From NCBI RefSeq assembly GCF_013376005.1, contig NZ_JABMJK010000012.1, positions 124,001-188,000 on the forward strand: a DNA stretch of 64,000 bases, written 5' to 3'. This document shows positions 50,973 through 59,049 of the stretch, piece by piece. Position 1 is the stretch's first letter; every line of letters begins with the position of its first letter. Made by a program: the position numbers and the translations under genes. The notes beneath the pieces were generated by a model. The model was not told the origin of the DNA and did not search any database. It saw only the letters and a program-made list of their open reading frames with translations. This DNA comes from Duganella sp. SG902. GTDB taxonomy: Bacteria; Pseudomonadota; Gammaproteobacteria; Burkholderiales; Burkholderiaceae_D.

Positions 50973-52742
50973 ATGGCCACCACCCCCTTCGAACTGCTGC
51001 CCGAACTCACCCCGGACGACCCGGCGCCGATCACCGCGCACAACCTCGACCAGCGCCAGCACCAGATGTTCCCCACGCTGAGCGCGGCCGACGTGCGCCA
51101 CATGCACCGCTTCGGCCACGTGATGTGCTTCCGGGATGGCGACATGATCTTCGAGGCCGGCAAGACCAGCTTCGGCCTGATGCTGGTGCTCAAGGGCGGC
51201 ATCCGGGTCGACCGCTACGACGGCCTGGGCAACACCTCCTACGTGACCACCCACCAGGTCGGCCAGTTCAGCGGCGAGGTGGCGCAGCTGTCGGGCCGCC
51301 CGTCGCTGGGCAACGGCCACGCGGTGGGCGACGTCGAGGTGCTGGTGGTGCCGTCCGAATCGCTGCGCGCGCTGCTGGTGGCGCACGCCGACCTGGGCGA
51401 GCGCATCGTGCGCGCGCTGATCCTGCGCCGCGTCGGCCTGATCGAGCAGGCCTCGGGCGGGCCGGTGATCGTCGGCCCGCGCGGCCACGGCCGCATCCAC
51501 ACGCTGCAAACCTTCCTGCAGGCCAACGGCCATCCGCACGTGGTGCTCGATCCCGAGCACGACCGCCAGGCCGCCGACCTGATGGAACACTACCGCCCGC
51601 GTCCGGAGGAGCTGCCGCTGGTGGTGTGCCCGGACGGCGTGGTCAAGAAAAACCCGAGCGTGGTCGACATCGGCCGCTGCCTCGGCATGCTGCCCGAGCT
51701 CGACACCGACAAGGTGTGGGACGTGATCGTGGTCGGCGCCGGTCCTGCCGGCCTGGCGACGGCGGTGTACGCGGCGTCGGAAGGCTTGTCGGTGCTGGCG
51801 CTGGAGACGCGCGCCTACGGCGGCCAGGCCGGCGCCAGCGCGCGCATCGAGAACTACCTGGGCTTTCCGACCGGGGTGTCGGGCCGCGCGCTGGCCGGCC
51901 GCGCCTACGTGCAGGCGCAGAAGTTCGGCGTCGAGGTGGCGATTCCGGCGCCGGCCGGCCGGCTGATCTGCGACACCTATCCGCTCGAGGTGGAGATGTG
52001 CGGCAGCCTGCAGCGCCTGAAGGCCAAGTCGGTGGTGCTGTCGTGCGGCGCGCGCTACCGCCGTCCGTCGCTGGCCAACCTCAAGCAGTTCGAGGGCAAG
52101 GGCGTGTACTACTGGGCTTCGCCGGTCGAGGCCAAGCTGTGCAAGACCGAGGAGATCGTGCTGGTCGGCGGCGGCAACTCGGCCGGGCAGGCGGCGGTGT
52201 TCCTGTCGGGCTACGCGTCCAAGGTCCACATGCTGATCCGCAAGGACAGCCTGTCGTCCACCATGTCGAGCTACCTGATCGAGCGCATCCAGGCCACCCC
52301 GAACATCGAGCTGCACACCTGCACCGAGATCGTCGCGCTGGAGGGCGACGAGGACGGCCTCAAGCAGGTGCGCATCCGCAACAGCAAGACCGGGGATGAG
52401 TGCGATTACGACGTGTGCCGCGTGTTCCTGTTCATCGGCGCCGATCCCAACACCGGTTGGCTCAGCGACTGCGGCGTGGACGTCGACGCCAACGGTTTCA
52501 TCCGCACCGGCTTCGACGTCATCAAGGCGCAGTGCAAGGCCAACTTCGCCAACGGCGTGTATCCGAAGGACCTGCCCACGCGCGCGGCGCTGGAGACCAG
52601 CGTGCCGGGCGTGTTCGCCATCGGCGACGTGCGCGCCACCTCCACCAAGCGCGTGGCCGCCGCCGTCGGCGAAGGCGCGGCCGTGGTGTCCCAGATCCAC
52701 CAGTTCCTGGCCAACCTCCCGCTGGACAAGCTGAAGGTTTAA
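50973..52742 (+). CDS. Cyclic-nucleotide-binding domain fused to a thioredoxin-reductase-like FAD oxidoreductase
   Basis: A 589-residue fusion. Residues about 38-150 form a cNMP-binding (CRP-like) domain (MCFRDGDMIFEAGKTSFGLMLVLKGG); 165-235 is a thioredoxin-like insert; 248-580 is a thioredoxin-reductase fold with FAD motif GAGPAG (255-260), GGQAGASARIENYLGFP, NAD(P) motif GGGNSAGQAAVF (399-410) and FAIGDVRA near 548. The redox-active CxxC of TrxR is missing: the corresponding segment reads YYWASPVEAKLC (379-390). By family knowledge these fusions occur in many soil bacteria; the electron acceptor is not known. It is divergent from cysM. Confidence 0.93.
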   Translation: MATTPFELLPELTPDDPAPITAHNLDQRQHQMFPTLSAADVRHMHRFGHVMCFRDGDMIFEAGKTSFGLMLVLKGGIRVDRYDGLGNTSYVTTHQVGQFSGEVAQLSGRPSLGNGHAVGDVEVLVVPSESLRALLVAHADLGERIVRALILRRVGLIEQASGGPVIVGPRGHGRIHTLQTFLQANGHPHVVLDPEHDRQAADLMEHYRPRPEELPLVVCPDGVVKKNPSVVDIGRCLGMLPELDTDKVWDVIVVGAGPAGLATAVYAASEGLSVLALETRAYGGQAGASARIENYLGFPTGVSGRALAGRAYVQAQKFGVEVAIPAPAGRLICDTYPLEVEMCGSLQRLKAKSVVLSCGARYRRPSLANLKQFEGKGVYYWASPVEAKLCKTEEIVLVGGGNSAGQAAVFLSGYASKVHMLIRKDSLSSTMSSYLIERIQATPNIELHTCTEIVALEGDEDGLKQVRIRNSKTGDECDYDVCRVFLFIGADPNTGWLSDCGVDVDANGFIRTGFDVIKAQCKANFANGVYPKDLPTRAALETSVPGVFAIGDVRATSTKRVAAAVGEGAAVVSQIHQFLANLPLDKLKV

Positions 52743-54130
52743 GCAGCGCTAGGCGCGTAGTGATCGAGATGCCGCCGCAGCGCCGTCAGGCGTTGCGGGT
52801 GGCGCGCGAGGAGTTGCTCAAAGAATTGGGTGACGGGCTTGGATAGCAGCAACTGCGCCTGCTCCTTGGCGGGCTGTTCATACCATTCCGTGGAAGCGAG
52901 CCAGCCACCTAACGCATCATCCAATCCCAGCCGGCGCGCTTCATCGACGCCGCGCCGCAAGCCCAGCCGCGCAACGCACTCCAGCCAGTTCCACCGATTG
53001 TTTTCCACCAACCGCAAAAGCGACGTGGCATCACCGCCCTCTTCAAGCCGGGCGCGCAGCGTGGCGAACGGGATGTATGCGCCATGCTTCCACACCAACC
53101 GGACCGCGAATTTGCGCGGGCCGACGGCTGGATCGTTCATGGCCGCCAACGCGATATCGTCCTTATCCGATTCCACCAGTTTGAACCAGGCGGCACGCGC
53201 AGCCAGCCTTACGCTCGGATAGGCGCTGGACTGGAACAAGCGCACCAACTCCACATCCGCCCCATCGCGCAAGGCGGCCAGGGCGATCAGGCAAATGCGC
53301 GTGCGGCGCACCGCCTGCATGTCTTGCCGCAGAAGGCTGCGATAGTGCGAGCGTACGTCAAAACCTCTCGCCAGCAGATAATTCGCCGCCACCTCACGCA
53401 CCGATGCCTGAACGTCCAGCAAGGCAGCGACGGCGAACTCTTTCACGGATTCGCTGTCCATCGCCAGCAAGGCCCGGATTGCCACGATTCGCACCGGGCC
53501 AAAATGTGACTGCGCCGCAGCTTGGTAGCACGCGGCTTGCTGCGCTGGCGGCAGCTCCGCGCACAACAGCAGGGCACGCTGGGCAAGCACGATGTCATCG
53601 TTTCGCTCCAGAATCAGCGCAAGCAAAGCCGGGGGTTCGAGCAGGTGATGCTGGTCGAGCAAATGCACCGCCGCGCGCGCCGCCTGCATGTCCGGCCCGC
53701 GCGCGGCGGTGCAAAGATCATCGACCTTGACAAACCGCATCACCGCGCGCTCGAAGTTGATCAGCCAGTCGGCATAATCCCTTCTGCCGGGGCTATGCAA
53801 ACGCAAGATCACCGGCATCACGGCTAACAACTTTGAGGCAGGAACGAATGGCAGCAACGTCATCAAGGCGATCCTTGCCGCGCGCTGCACCTCGGGCACC
53901 CAATCATTCAGGCGCCCAGCTACGGCCGGCAACAACTCAGGGTGCGCCAATTCCACGCATCGCTTGAGCACTGCCTCACGCACATAACCCGAACCATGCA
54001 CCGCGTATTGGCTTAGCAGTTCCACCGAATCCGTGGCGCCCACTAACTGAAGGTGGTGCTCGTAATAATGCGCGCCCACATGAGCAGAGCTTCTTGGGCT
54101 AAACAAGGTTTTGAGTATCGTCATGTTCAA
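52739..54130 (-). CDS. Hypothetical HEAT-like repeat protein
   Basis: A 463-residue all-helical protein with no signal peptide or membrane segment. Repeating helical pairs such as VREAVLKRCVELAHPELLPAVAGRL, VRIVAIRALLAMDSESVKEFAVAALLD, VREVAANYLLARG and VRLAARAAWFKLVES suggest HEAT/ARM-type repeats, which act as protein-binding scaffolds. The product's function is not recognised. It overlaps the 3' end of the fusion oxidoreductase by 4 bp and is divergent from the next gene across the purine-rich hairpin region. Confidence 0.8.
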   Translation of the reverse strand: MNMTILKTLFSPRSSAHVGAHYYEHHLQLVGATDSVELLSQYAVHGSGYVREAVLKRCVELAHPELLPAVAGRLNDWVPEVQRAARIALMTLLPFVPASKLLAVMPVILRLHSPGRRDYADWLINFERAVMRFVKVDDLCTAARGPDMQAARAAVHLLDQHHLLEPPALLALILERNDDIVLAQRALLLCAELPPAQQAACYQAAAQSHFGPVRIVAIRALLAMDSESVKEFAVAALLDVQASVREVAANYLLARGFDVRSHYRSLLRQDMQAVRRTRICLIALAALRDGADVELVRLFQSSAYPSVRLAARAAWFKLVESDKDDIALAAMNDPAVGPRKFAVRLVWKHGAYIPFATLRARLEEGGDATSLLRLVENNRWNWLECVARLGLRRGVDEARRLGLDDALGGWLASTEWYEQPAKEQAQLLLSKPVTQFFEQLLARHPQRLTALRRHLDHYAPSAA

Positions 54131-54226
54131 AGCATAACATCAGTCCTGCAGTTGCAAGAATGCAATGCGAGGATGTGGGGTGGTGCTATAGCTGCCGCGC
54201 CCTTGTGGGAGGTTTTCTCTTTTGCC

Positions 54227-54309
54227 GTTCTCTTTTTGTCTCTTTTTGTCTCTTTTGAACTCCTCCCGCTGATCGAGGTCTAAGAGACAGAAAGAGATAA
54301 AAAGAGAAC
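54227..54309. repeat. 28-bp purine/pyrimidine inverted repeat in a 5' leader
   Basis: Arms 54227-54254 (almost all pyrimidine, CTCTTTTTGTCTC pattern) and 54282-54309 (almost all purine) are complementary at 26 of 28 positions; the two mismatches would be G.U pairs in RNA, giving an unbroken 28-bp stem with a 27-nt loop. The purine run continues to the start codon at 54331 and includes the ribosome-binding site AAGGAG. Confidence 0.85.
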
Positions 54310-54330
54310 GAAAGAGAAAGGAGAAAGAGA

Positions 54331-54936
54331 ATGTGTCCCGCAAGCCCTGAGCAACTACCACCCCCACCTATACTCCCGGCAACGGTTTTTACCGAGCTGT
54401 GCAGCTATCTGCGCGAGAGCGGCAGCACGCTGTCGCCGAGCGAGGCCCTGATCAAGGCCGTGCAACTCTGGATCGCCAAGGGACGGGCGGACGCCATTCC
54501 GGCACAAGGCTATCAGTGGAAGCAGCTATTCCTGCCCGAGGGCACGCGGCTCCGCATGCAGGTCCGGGAATGCTGGCATACCGCCGCCATTGTTGGCGAC
54601 GAGCTGATCTACAAAGGCAACCCGACTTCGCCGCATCAAATGGCCCGGCAAGCCGCCGGCGACGGCCGCAACGCGTGGCGCGAAATCTGGGTACTGATGC
54701 CGGGCCACAAACAATGGGCCAATGCCGACCGCCTGCGGGCGCAGTTGGTCAAGGAACGGGCGGCCATACCGCCCACGCCGGCCGAGTCGATGAAGATCGC
54801 GGCCAAGGCCATGAGCGACGCGCTGAGCACTGCCCTCACGCTGGTGGCGCACGCCAACGACCAGGCGCAGAACACACTCGAACGCCGGCTGCCCAAATAC
54901 CGCCGCGCTTGGGACATGCTGGAGGACGTCGATTAA
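54331..54936 (+). CDS. Hypothetical protein with DUF2924/RAMA-like core
   Basis: A 201-residue protein. AAAGGAG lies seven to eight bases upstream of the ATG. The middle (about 60-135) reads GYQWKQLFLPEGTRLRMQV......AAIVGDELIYKGNPTSPHQMARQAAGDGRNAWREIWV, which resembles DUF2924 or the RAMA DNA-methylase-associated domain (SPS..A....G..rNAW..w); this is inference from memory of the family pattern. The C terminus is helical with RRLPKYRRAWDMLEDVD. It stands alone behind a long hairpin. It could be a DNA-associated or regulatory protein; confidence in a specific function is low. Confidence 0.75.
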   Translation: MCPASPEQLPPPPILPATVFTELCSYLRESGSTLSPSEALIKAVQLWIAKGRADAIPAQGYQWKQLFLPEGTRLRMQVRECWHTAAIVGDELIYKGNPTSPHQMARQAAGDGRNAWREIWVLMPGHKQWANADRLRAQLVKERAAIPPTPAESMKIAAKAMSDALSTALTLVAHANDQAQNTLERRLPKYRRAWDMLEDVD

Positions 54937-54950
54937 ATAATCCTCCTGTT

Positions 54951-56273
54951 TTACAAGGGCGGCGTGGCGCGCGCTTTGATGCGCGCCAGCTGGGCGGCCT
55001 GGTAGGCGGCGAAGGCGTTGTCGAACAAGGTGCGGATCAGCGGGTCGTCGACGATGTCGGCGTCGGCCGGGGCACCGTCGATGCGCATGTACATCGAGGT
55101 CAGGGACTCGCCCAAGGCCAGCCCGGCATACAGTTTGGCTGCCGGGATTTCGGTCATCCAGGTCGGCGCTTCCTCGTCACCGCATGGCGCGATGCTGTCG
55201 CCGTGGATGCGGTAGCGGTAGTGCCGGGCGGCGCCTTCGTGATCGTACACCGACAACTGCCATACGCACGGCGTGGCGAAGTAGCTGTCTTCCGGCAGTT
55301 CCATCTCTTCATAGCGCGCCTGCAGGCCGCCCTGGCAGAACGCCCGCACCGATGCGGCTTGCTCCGCCGTCAGCGCGGCGAAGTGGCGCGCAATGTCGGC
55401 GGTGGGCGGCGGCACGATGTCGGGATCGTATTCGTAGTCGACATCCTGCTCGCCCACCGGCAGCACCCAAGGCAGCGGCGCCGCCGGCGCGAGCGCGGTC
55501 GCGCTCAATGCCACCGACACCGATGGATTCAGGCGCACCACCTGCGCGGCCGGCAGCCATTCCCTCACGGCTTGCGCGAACTGGCGATAGGTGATCGGGA
55601 ACAGCGCGTGGTTGTACCACGACCACGGCTCCTGCCGGAACTGGCAGGAACTCGGCACCACGTAGCGCGGCGCCAGCGCCCGCAGCTGTTCCGGCCACTC
55701 CTCCGGCAAGACCACCGGGCCGCGTTCCGCGCGCGACGGCGCGATCACGTCCACCTCGCGCATGGTCTGGAATGGCCACAACACCATGTCCCACGGCGCG
55801 TAAGGCTTGAGCAGTTCCAGCGTCTCCGGGTCCATCCACGAATCGACCACGTTCAGCACGTTCAGCCCTTCCGCGCGGATCTGGAACATGGAATCGACGT
55901 CGGCCTCCAGCGCCCGCCGCGCGATCACCTCGAACGCACCCACCGTCACCACCGCGTCCAGTGCCAGCGGGCGCACGTCGGCGAAGCCCAGTTCGCGGAT
56001 CATGGCGAACAGTTCATCGAACAGGCAATACAGGTAAATCGGCGTGGCGCGATCCAGCAGATCCAGGCTTTCCAGCGAACAGTGGTCGTCGTGGAAGTGC
56101 GAGATGAACACCGCGTCCGGCCGCAACGCCCTCACCTGCGCCAGATCGAAGCGCACGTCCGGATAGGCGTGGCAATTCCTGCTGAACGGGTTCTCGAACA
56201 CCGGATCGAACACGATCCGCGTGGCGCCGCTCTCGAACACGTAGCCGGCGTGGAGGATGCGCGAGATTTTCAT
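54951..56273 (-). CDS. MBL-fold metallo-hydrolase
   Basis: A 440-residue metallo-beta-lactamase-fold protein. The metal site HFHDDH (59-64) follows the standard strand, with the fold opening ILHAGYVFESGATRIVFDPVFENPFSRNCH. Residues about 150-240 keep parts of the fold (SMFQIRAEGLNVLNVVDSWMD, where another metal Asp/His would be). Residues about 260-440 form a C-terminal extension that is not recognised. It may act on a lipid or sugar phosphate. It lies 13 bp upstream of the M28 peptidase gene on the same strand. Confidence 0.85.
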   Translation of the reverse strand: MKISRILHAGYVFESGATRIVFDPVFENPFSRNCHAYPDVRFDLAQVRALRPDAVFISHFHDDHCSLESLDLLDRATPIYLYCLFDELFAMIRELGFADVRPLALDAVVTVGAFEVIARRALEADVDSMFQIRAEGLNVLNVVDSWMDPETLELLKPYAPWDMVLWPFQTMREVDVIAPSRAERGPVVLPEEWPEQLRALAPRYVVPSSCQFRQEPWSWYNHALFPITYRQFAQAVREWLPAAQVVRLNPSVSVALSATALAPAAPLPWVLPVGEQDVDYEYDPDIVPPPTADIARHFAALTAEQAASVRAFCQGGLQARYEEMELPEDSYFATPCVWQLSVYDHEGAARHYRYRIHGDSIAPCGDEEAPTWMTEIPAAKLYAGLALGESLTSMYMRIDGAPADADIVDDPLIRTLFDNAFAAYQAAQLARIKARATPPL

Positions 56274-56286
56274 CTATGCCCCGTCA

Positions 56287-57639
56287 TCAGCGCAGCGGCG
56301 CCGGATAGCTGGCCGGGCTGACGTTGCCGTCCACGTCCACCGCCTGCACGCCGAAGTAGACGTTGTCCTTCGACAGCGGCATGGTGAACTCGGTCACCTT
56401 GCCGACGAATCTGGCGTGCTGCCAGTCCGCCGCCGTGGTGTCGCGCCAGACGATGCGATAGCCCGCCAGATCCGGTTCGCTGTTGGCCTGCCAAACCAGC
56501 TCGGTATCGTTCTGCAGCTTGGCCGTGCGCACCTGCACCTTCTGCGGCGCGGCCGGCGCCAGCGCCAGCGACGACAAGGCCGCCGCGTTCACGCGCGCCA
56601 CCTTGGCGATGTAGTCGTAGTCGTTGTACTGCGGCAGATCGCCTATCAGCACGCCGTTCTCGGTGCGGATGTTCTGGTGCTGGTGATTGAAATCCTCGGC
56701 CGGCTCGGTGAAGCGCAAGGCCGCATAGCCGCGCTCCAGGAACGGCATGTGATCGCCGCCGCGCAGATAGCGATCGCGCCGCTGGATGATGTTCACCTTG
56801 AACTTCGGCACATAGCGCTCGCCGGCCTCCTTCACCGCGCGCGCCAGCTGGCGCGACAGCGAATCGTTCTCGCCGCCGGTCTGGATCAGCGTGCGCACCG
56901 TCTCACTGTTCTCCTTCTGCACCGGCAGGCCTTCCGCGAACAGGCGCACCTGCGTGTCGTCCTTGCGGCCATGCTCGTCGCGCGAGCTGCCGATGATGTC
57001 GTTGGTGAACATGCCGGCGATGTTCCAGTTCTTCTGCTTCGCCTGCTCGGCCCAGTGCGCGGCGCCCAGCAAGCCCTGCTCCTCGGCCGCCACCGTCATG
57101 AACACCAGCGTGGCGTCGAATTTGTACTTGGCCATCACGCAGGCCATCTCCATCACCGCCGCCGTACCCGAGGCATCGTCGTTGGCGCCGGGCGCGTCGC
57201 CCACCGCGTCCATCACATCGGTATTGCGCGAATCATAGTGGCCGCTGACCACGTACATGCGGTCGACCGAGGCCGGCTGCGAGCCAGGCAAGGTCGCCAC
57301 CACGTTGACGATCTCGGTCGGGCGGCTGATGCGCGCGGACACCGGCGCCACATGGCTGTCAAAGCTCACCTGCAGCGGCGTGCCGGCGCCGCAGCGCTCC
57401 AGCTCCGCCTTGATCCAGCGCCGCGCCGCGCCGATGCCTTCGGTCTCCGACACCGTGTCCGACATGGTGTGGCGCGTGCGGAAGCTGACCAGCTTGCGGA
57501 TGGTGGCCTCGATCCGCGCCGGCGAAATCTCTTTGACGATTTGATCGATCTGCGCCTGGCGCCGGGCGGCGCCAGGTTCCGCCGCAACGGCAGGCAATGC
57601 CGCCAGGGCGGCGGCGAGGAGTACATACTGGTGTCGCAT
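56287..57639 (-). CDS. M28-family aminopeptidase, secreted
   Basis: A 450-residue exported metallopeptidase. Signal peptide 1-20 (ending AVAAEPG). Metal ligands fit M28: His in SGHYDSRNTD, bridging Asp in GANDDASGTA, catalytic Glu pair in AAEEQGLLGA, then a further His near the end of the domain (RGGDHMPFLERG). Residues about 355-450 form a fibronectin-like C-terminal domain. Probably degrades peptides outside the inner membrane. It is in an operon with the MBL gene. Confidence 0.92.
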   Translation of the reverse strand: MRHQYVLLAAALAALPAVAAEPGAARRQAQIDQIVKEISPARIEATIRKLVSFRTRHTMSDTVSETEGIGAARRWIKAELERCGAGTPLQVSFDSHVAPVSARISRPTEIVNVVATLPGSQPASVDRMYVVSGHYDSRNTDVMDAVGDAPGANDDASGTAAVMEMACVMAKYKFDATLVFMTVAAEEQGLLGAAHWAEQAKQKNWNIAGMFTNDIIGSSRDEHGRKDDTQVRLFAEGLPVQKENSETVRTLIQTGGENDSLSRQLARAVKEAGERYVPKFKVNIIQRRDRYLRGGDHMPFLERGYAALRFTEPAEDFNHQHQNIRTENGVLIGDLPQYNDYDYIAKVARVNAAALSSLALAPAAPQKVQVRTAKLQNDTELVWQANSEPDLAGYRIVWRDTTAADWQHARFVGKVTEFTMPLSKDNVYFGVQAVDVDGNVSPASYPAPLR

Positions 57640-57701
57640 ACGGCGTCTCCGATGAAAAGATGCAGTATCTTCTCACGGATCGGCCGGGGTGTGGACGGCG
57701 A

Positions 57702-58013
57702 CTACTTGCCAGACTTGGCCGGTTTTTCGGCCGCCATCGGCGCGCCGTCTTTCGACTTGCCGTTCACCTGCAACCCGGCCTGGGACAGCCTCAGCGCACT
57801 TTTCTCGCCGATGCCCTTGACCCGCTGCTCCAGGTCCGCCCAGTCCTTGAATTCGCCCTTCTTGCGCTCTTCCAGTATCAGCTTGGTCTTGGCCGGCCCC
57901 AGGCCGCGGATGCTGTCCAGCGCGGCCGCGTCGGCCTTGTTGACATCCACCTGGGCCCAGGCCATGGTCATGCTTGCCGCCAGCGCGGCAATTGCCAGCA
58001 ATAGTTTCTTCAT
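57702..58013 (-). CDS. ComEA-like helix-hairpin-helix protein
   Basis: A 103-residue exported protein: signal peptide (MKKLLLAIAALAASMTMAWA) followed by a double helix-hairpin-helix domain, VDVNKADAAALDSIRGLGPAKTKLILEERKKGEFKDWADLEQRVKGIG. ComEA binds DNA in the periplasm during uptake for transformation. An ATG 12 bases upstream is an alternative start. It is short and single-domain, as in other proteobacterial ComEA proteins; competence is not shown by the window. Confidence 0.88.
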   Translation of the reverse strand: MKKLLLAIAALAASMTMAWAQVDVNKADAAALDSIRGLGPAKTKLILEERKKGEFKDWADLEQRVKGIGEKSALRLSQAGLQVNGKSKDGAPMAAEKPAKSGK

Positions 58014-58113
58014 CTTGGTCTCCATTAAGGTTAGGCAAGGGCGACAGTCGCACCTTGAACCACCTTAACGGCGCCCGCCGGCGGCGCGGTTGACGCCGCC
58101 GGTTTGAGCCAGA

Positions 58114-59037
58114 TCAAGCGCCGAACAATTCCTCGCGCGTGACGGTGGCCGTGCCCAGCTTGCCGACCACGATGCCGCCGGCGCGGTTGGCGGTCTCCAC
58201 CGCCTCCCGCCAGCCGGCGCCCGCGCCCAGCATGCAGGCCATGGTGGCGATCACCGTGTCGCCGGCGCCGGACACGTCGAACACCTCGCGCGCCTGCGCC
58301 GGCATGTGGAATTGCGCGCCGTCGGTGTACAGCGTCATGCCCTCCTCCGAGCGGGTCAGTAGCAGCGCGTCGAGTTTCAGTTCGGCGCGCAGGGCCTGCG
58401 CCTTGGCGGTCAGCTGCTCCTCGCTGTGCCACGAACCGACGATGCGCTTCAGCTCCGACTTGTTCGGCGTCAGCACGGTGGCGCCGGCGTAACGGGTGAA
58501 ATCGTCGCCCTTCGGATCGACCATCACCACCTTGCCGGCCGCGCGCGCGGCGGCGATCATGTCGGCCACCGCCACCAGGCTGCCCTTGGCGTAGTCCGAC
58601 AGCACGATCACGTCGTAATCGGCCAGCAGCGCCTTGAACTGTTCCAGCTTGTCGCGCAGGACCGTGTCGGTCGGCGCCTCCTCGAAATCGATGCGCACCA
58701 TCTGCTGCTGGCGCCCGATCACGCGCAGCTTGATGATGGTGGAAATGGCTTCGTCGCGTTTCAGGTAGCTGCGGATGCCGCCCCCTTCCAGCAGCGAGGC
58801 CACCTCGTCGCCGGCCTCGTCGTTGCCGACGATGCCCAGCAGGCCGGCCTGCGCGCCCAGCGCCGCCGCGTTGCGCGACACGTTGGCGGCGCCGCCCAGG
58901 CGCGCCTCGCGCTTCTCGATGCGCACCACCGGCACCGGCGCCTCCGGCGAAATGCGGCTGACCTCACCGAACCAGTAACGGTCCAGCATCACGTCGCCCA
59001 CCACCAGTATGCGTACTTTATCCAGATTGGTCGTCAC
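58114..59037 (-). CDS. rfaE1: D-glycero-beta-D-manno-heptose-7-phosphate kinase
   Basis: A 307-residue PfkB-family kinase of ADP-heptose synthesis (HldE N-terminal half/RfaE1). The typical MLDRYWFGEVSRISPEAPVPVV start, GGAANVSRNAAALGA and the C-terminal FDVSGAGDTVIATMA (catalytic Asp, anion hole) are visible. The nucleotidyltransferase half (RfaE2) is separate and not in this window, as is usual in betaproteobacteria. It lies 12 bp downstream of ugd and supplies the LPS inner-core heptose. Confidence 0.95.
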   Translation of the reverse strand: MTTNLDKVRILVVGDVMLDRYWFGEVSRISPEAPVPVVRIEKREARLGGAANVSRNAAALGAQAGLLGIVGNDEAGDEVASLLEGGGIRSYLKRDEAISTIIKLRVIGRQQQMVRIDFEEAPTDTVLRDKLEQFKALLADYDVIVLSDYAKGSLVAVADMIAAARAAGKVVMVDPKGDDFTRYAGATVLTPNKSELKRIVGSWHSEEQLTAKAQALRAELKLDALLLTRSEEGMTLYTDGAQFHMPAQAREVFDVSGAGDTVIATMACMLGAGAGWREAVETANRAGGIVVGKLGTATVTREELFGA

Positions 59038-59049
59038 GGTGCGGCCTCG

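Noticed and set aside
54053..54283. 76-residue frame in the region before the hairpin gene
   Set aside because: Overlaps the HEAT-like gene start antisense and runs into the pyrimidine tract; no ribosome-binding site.
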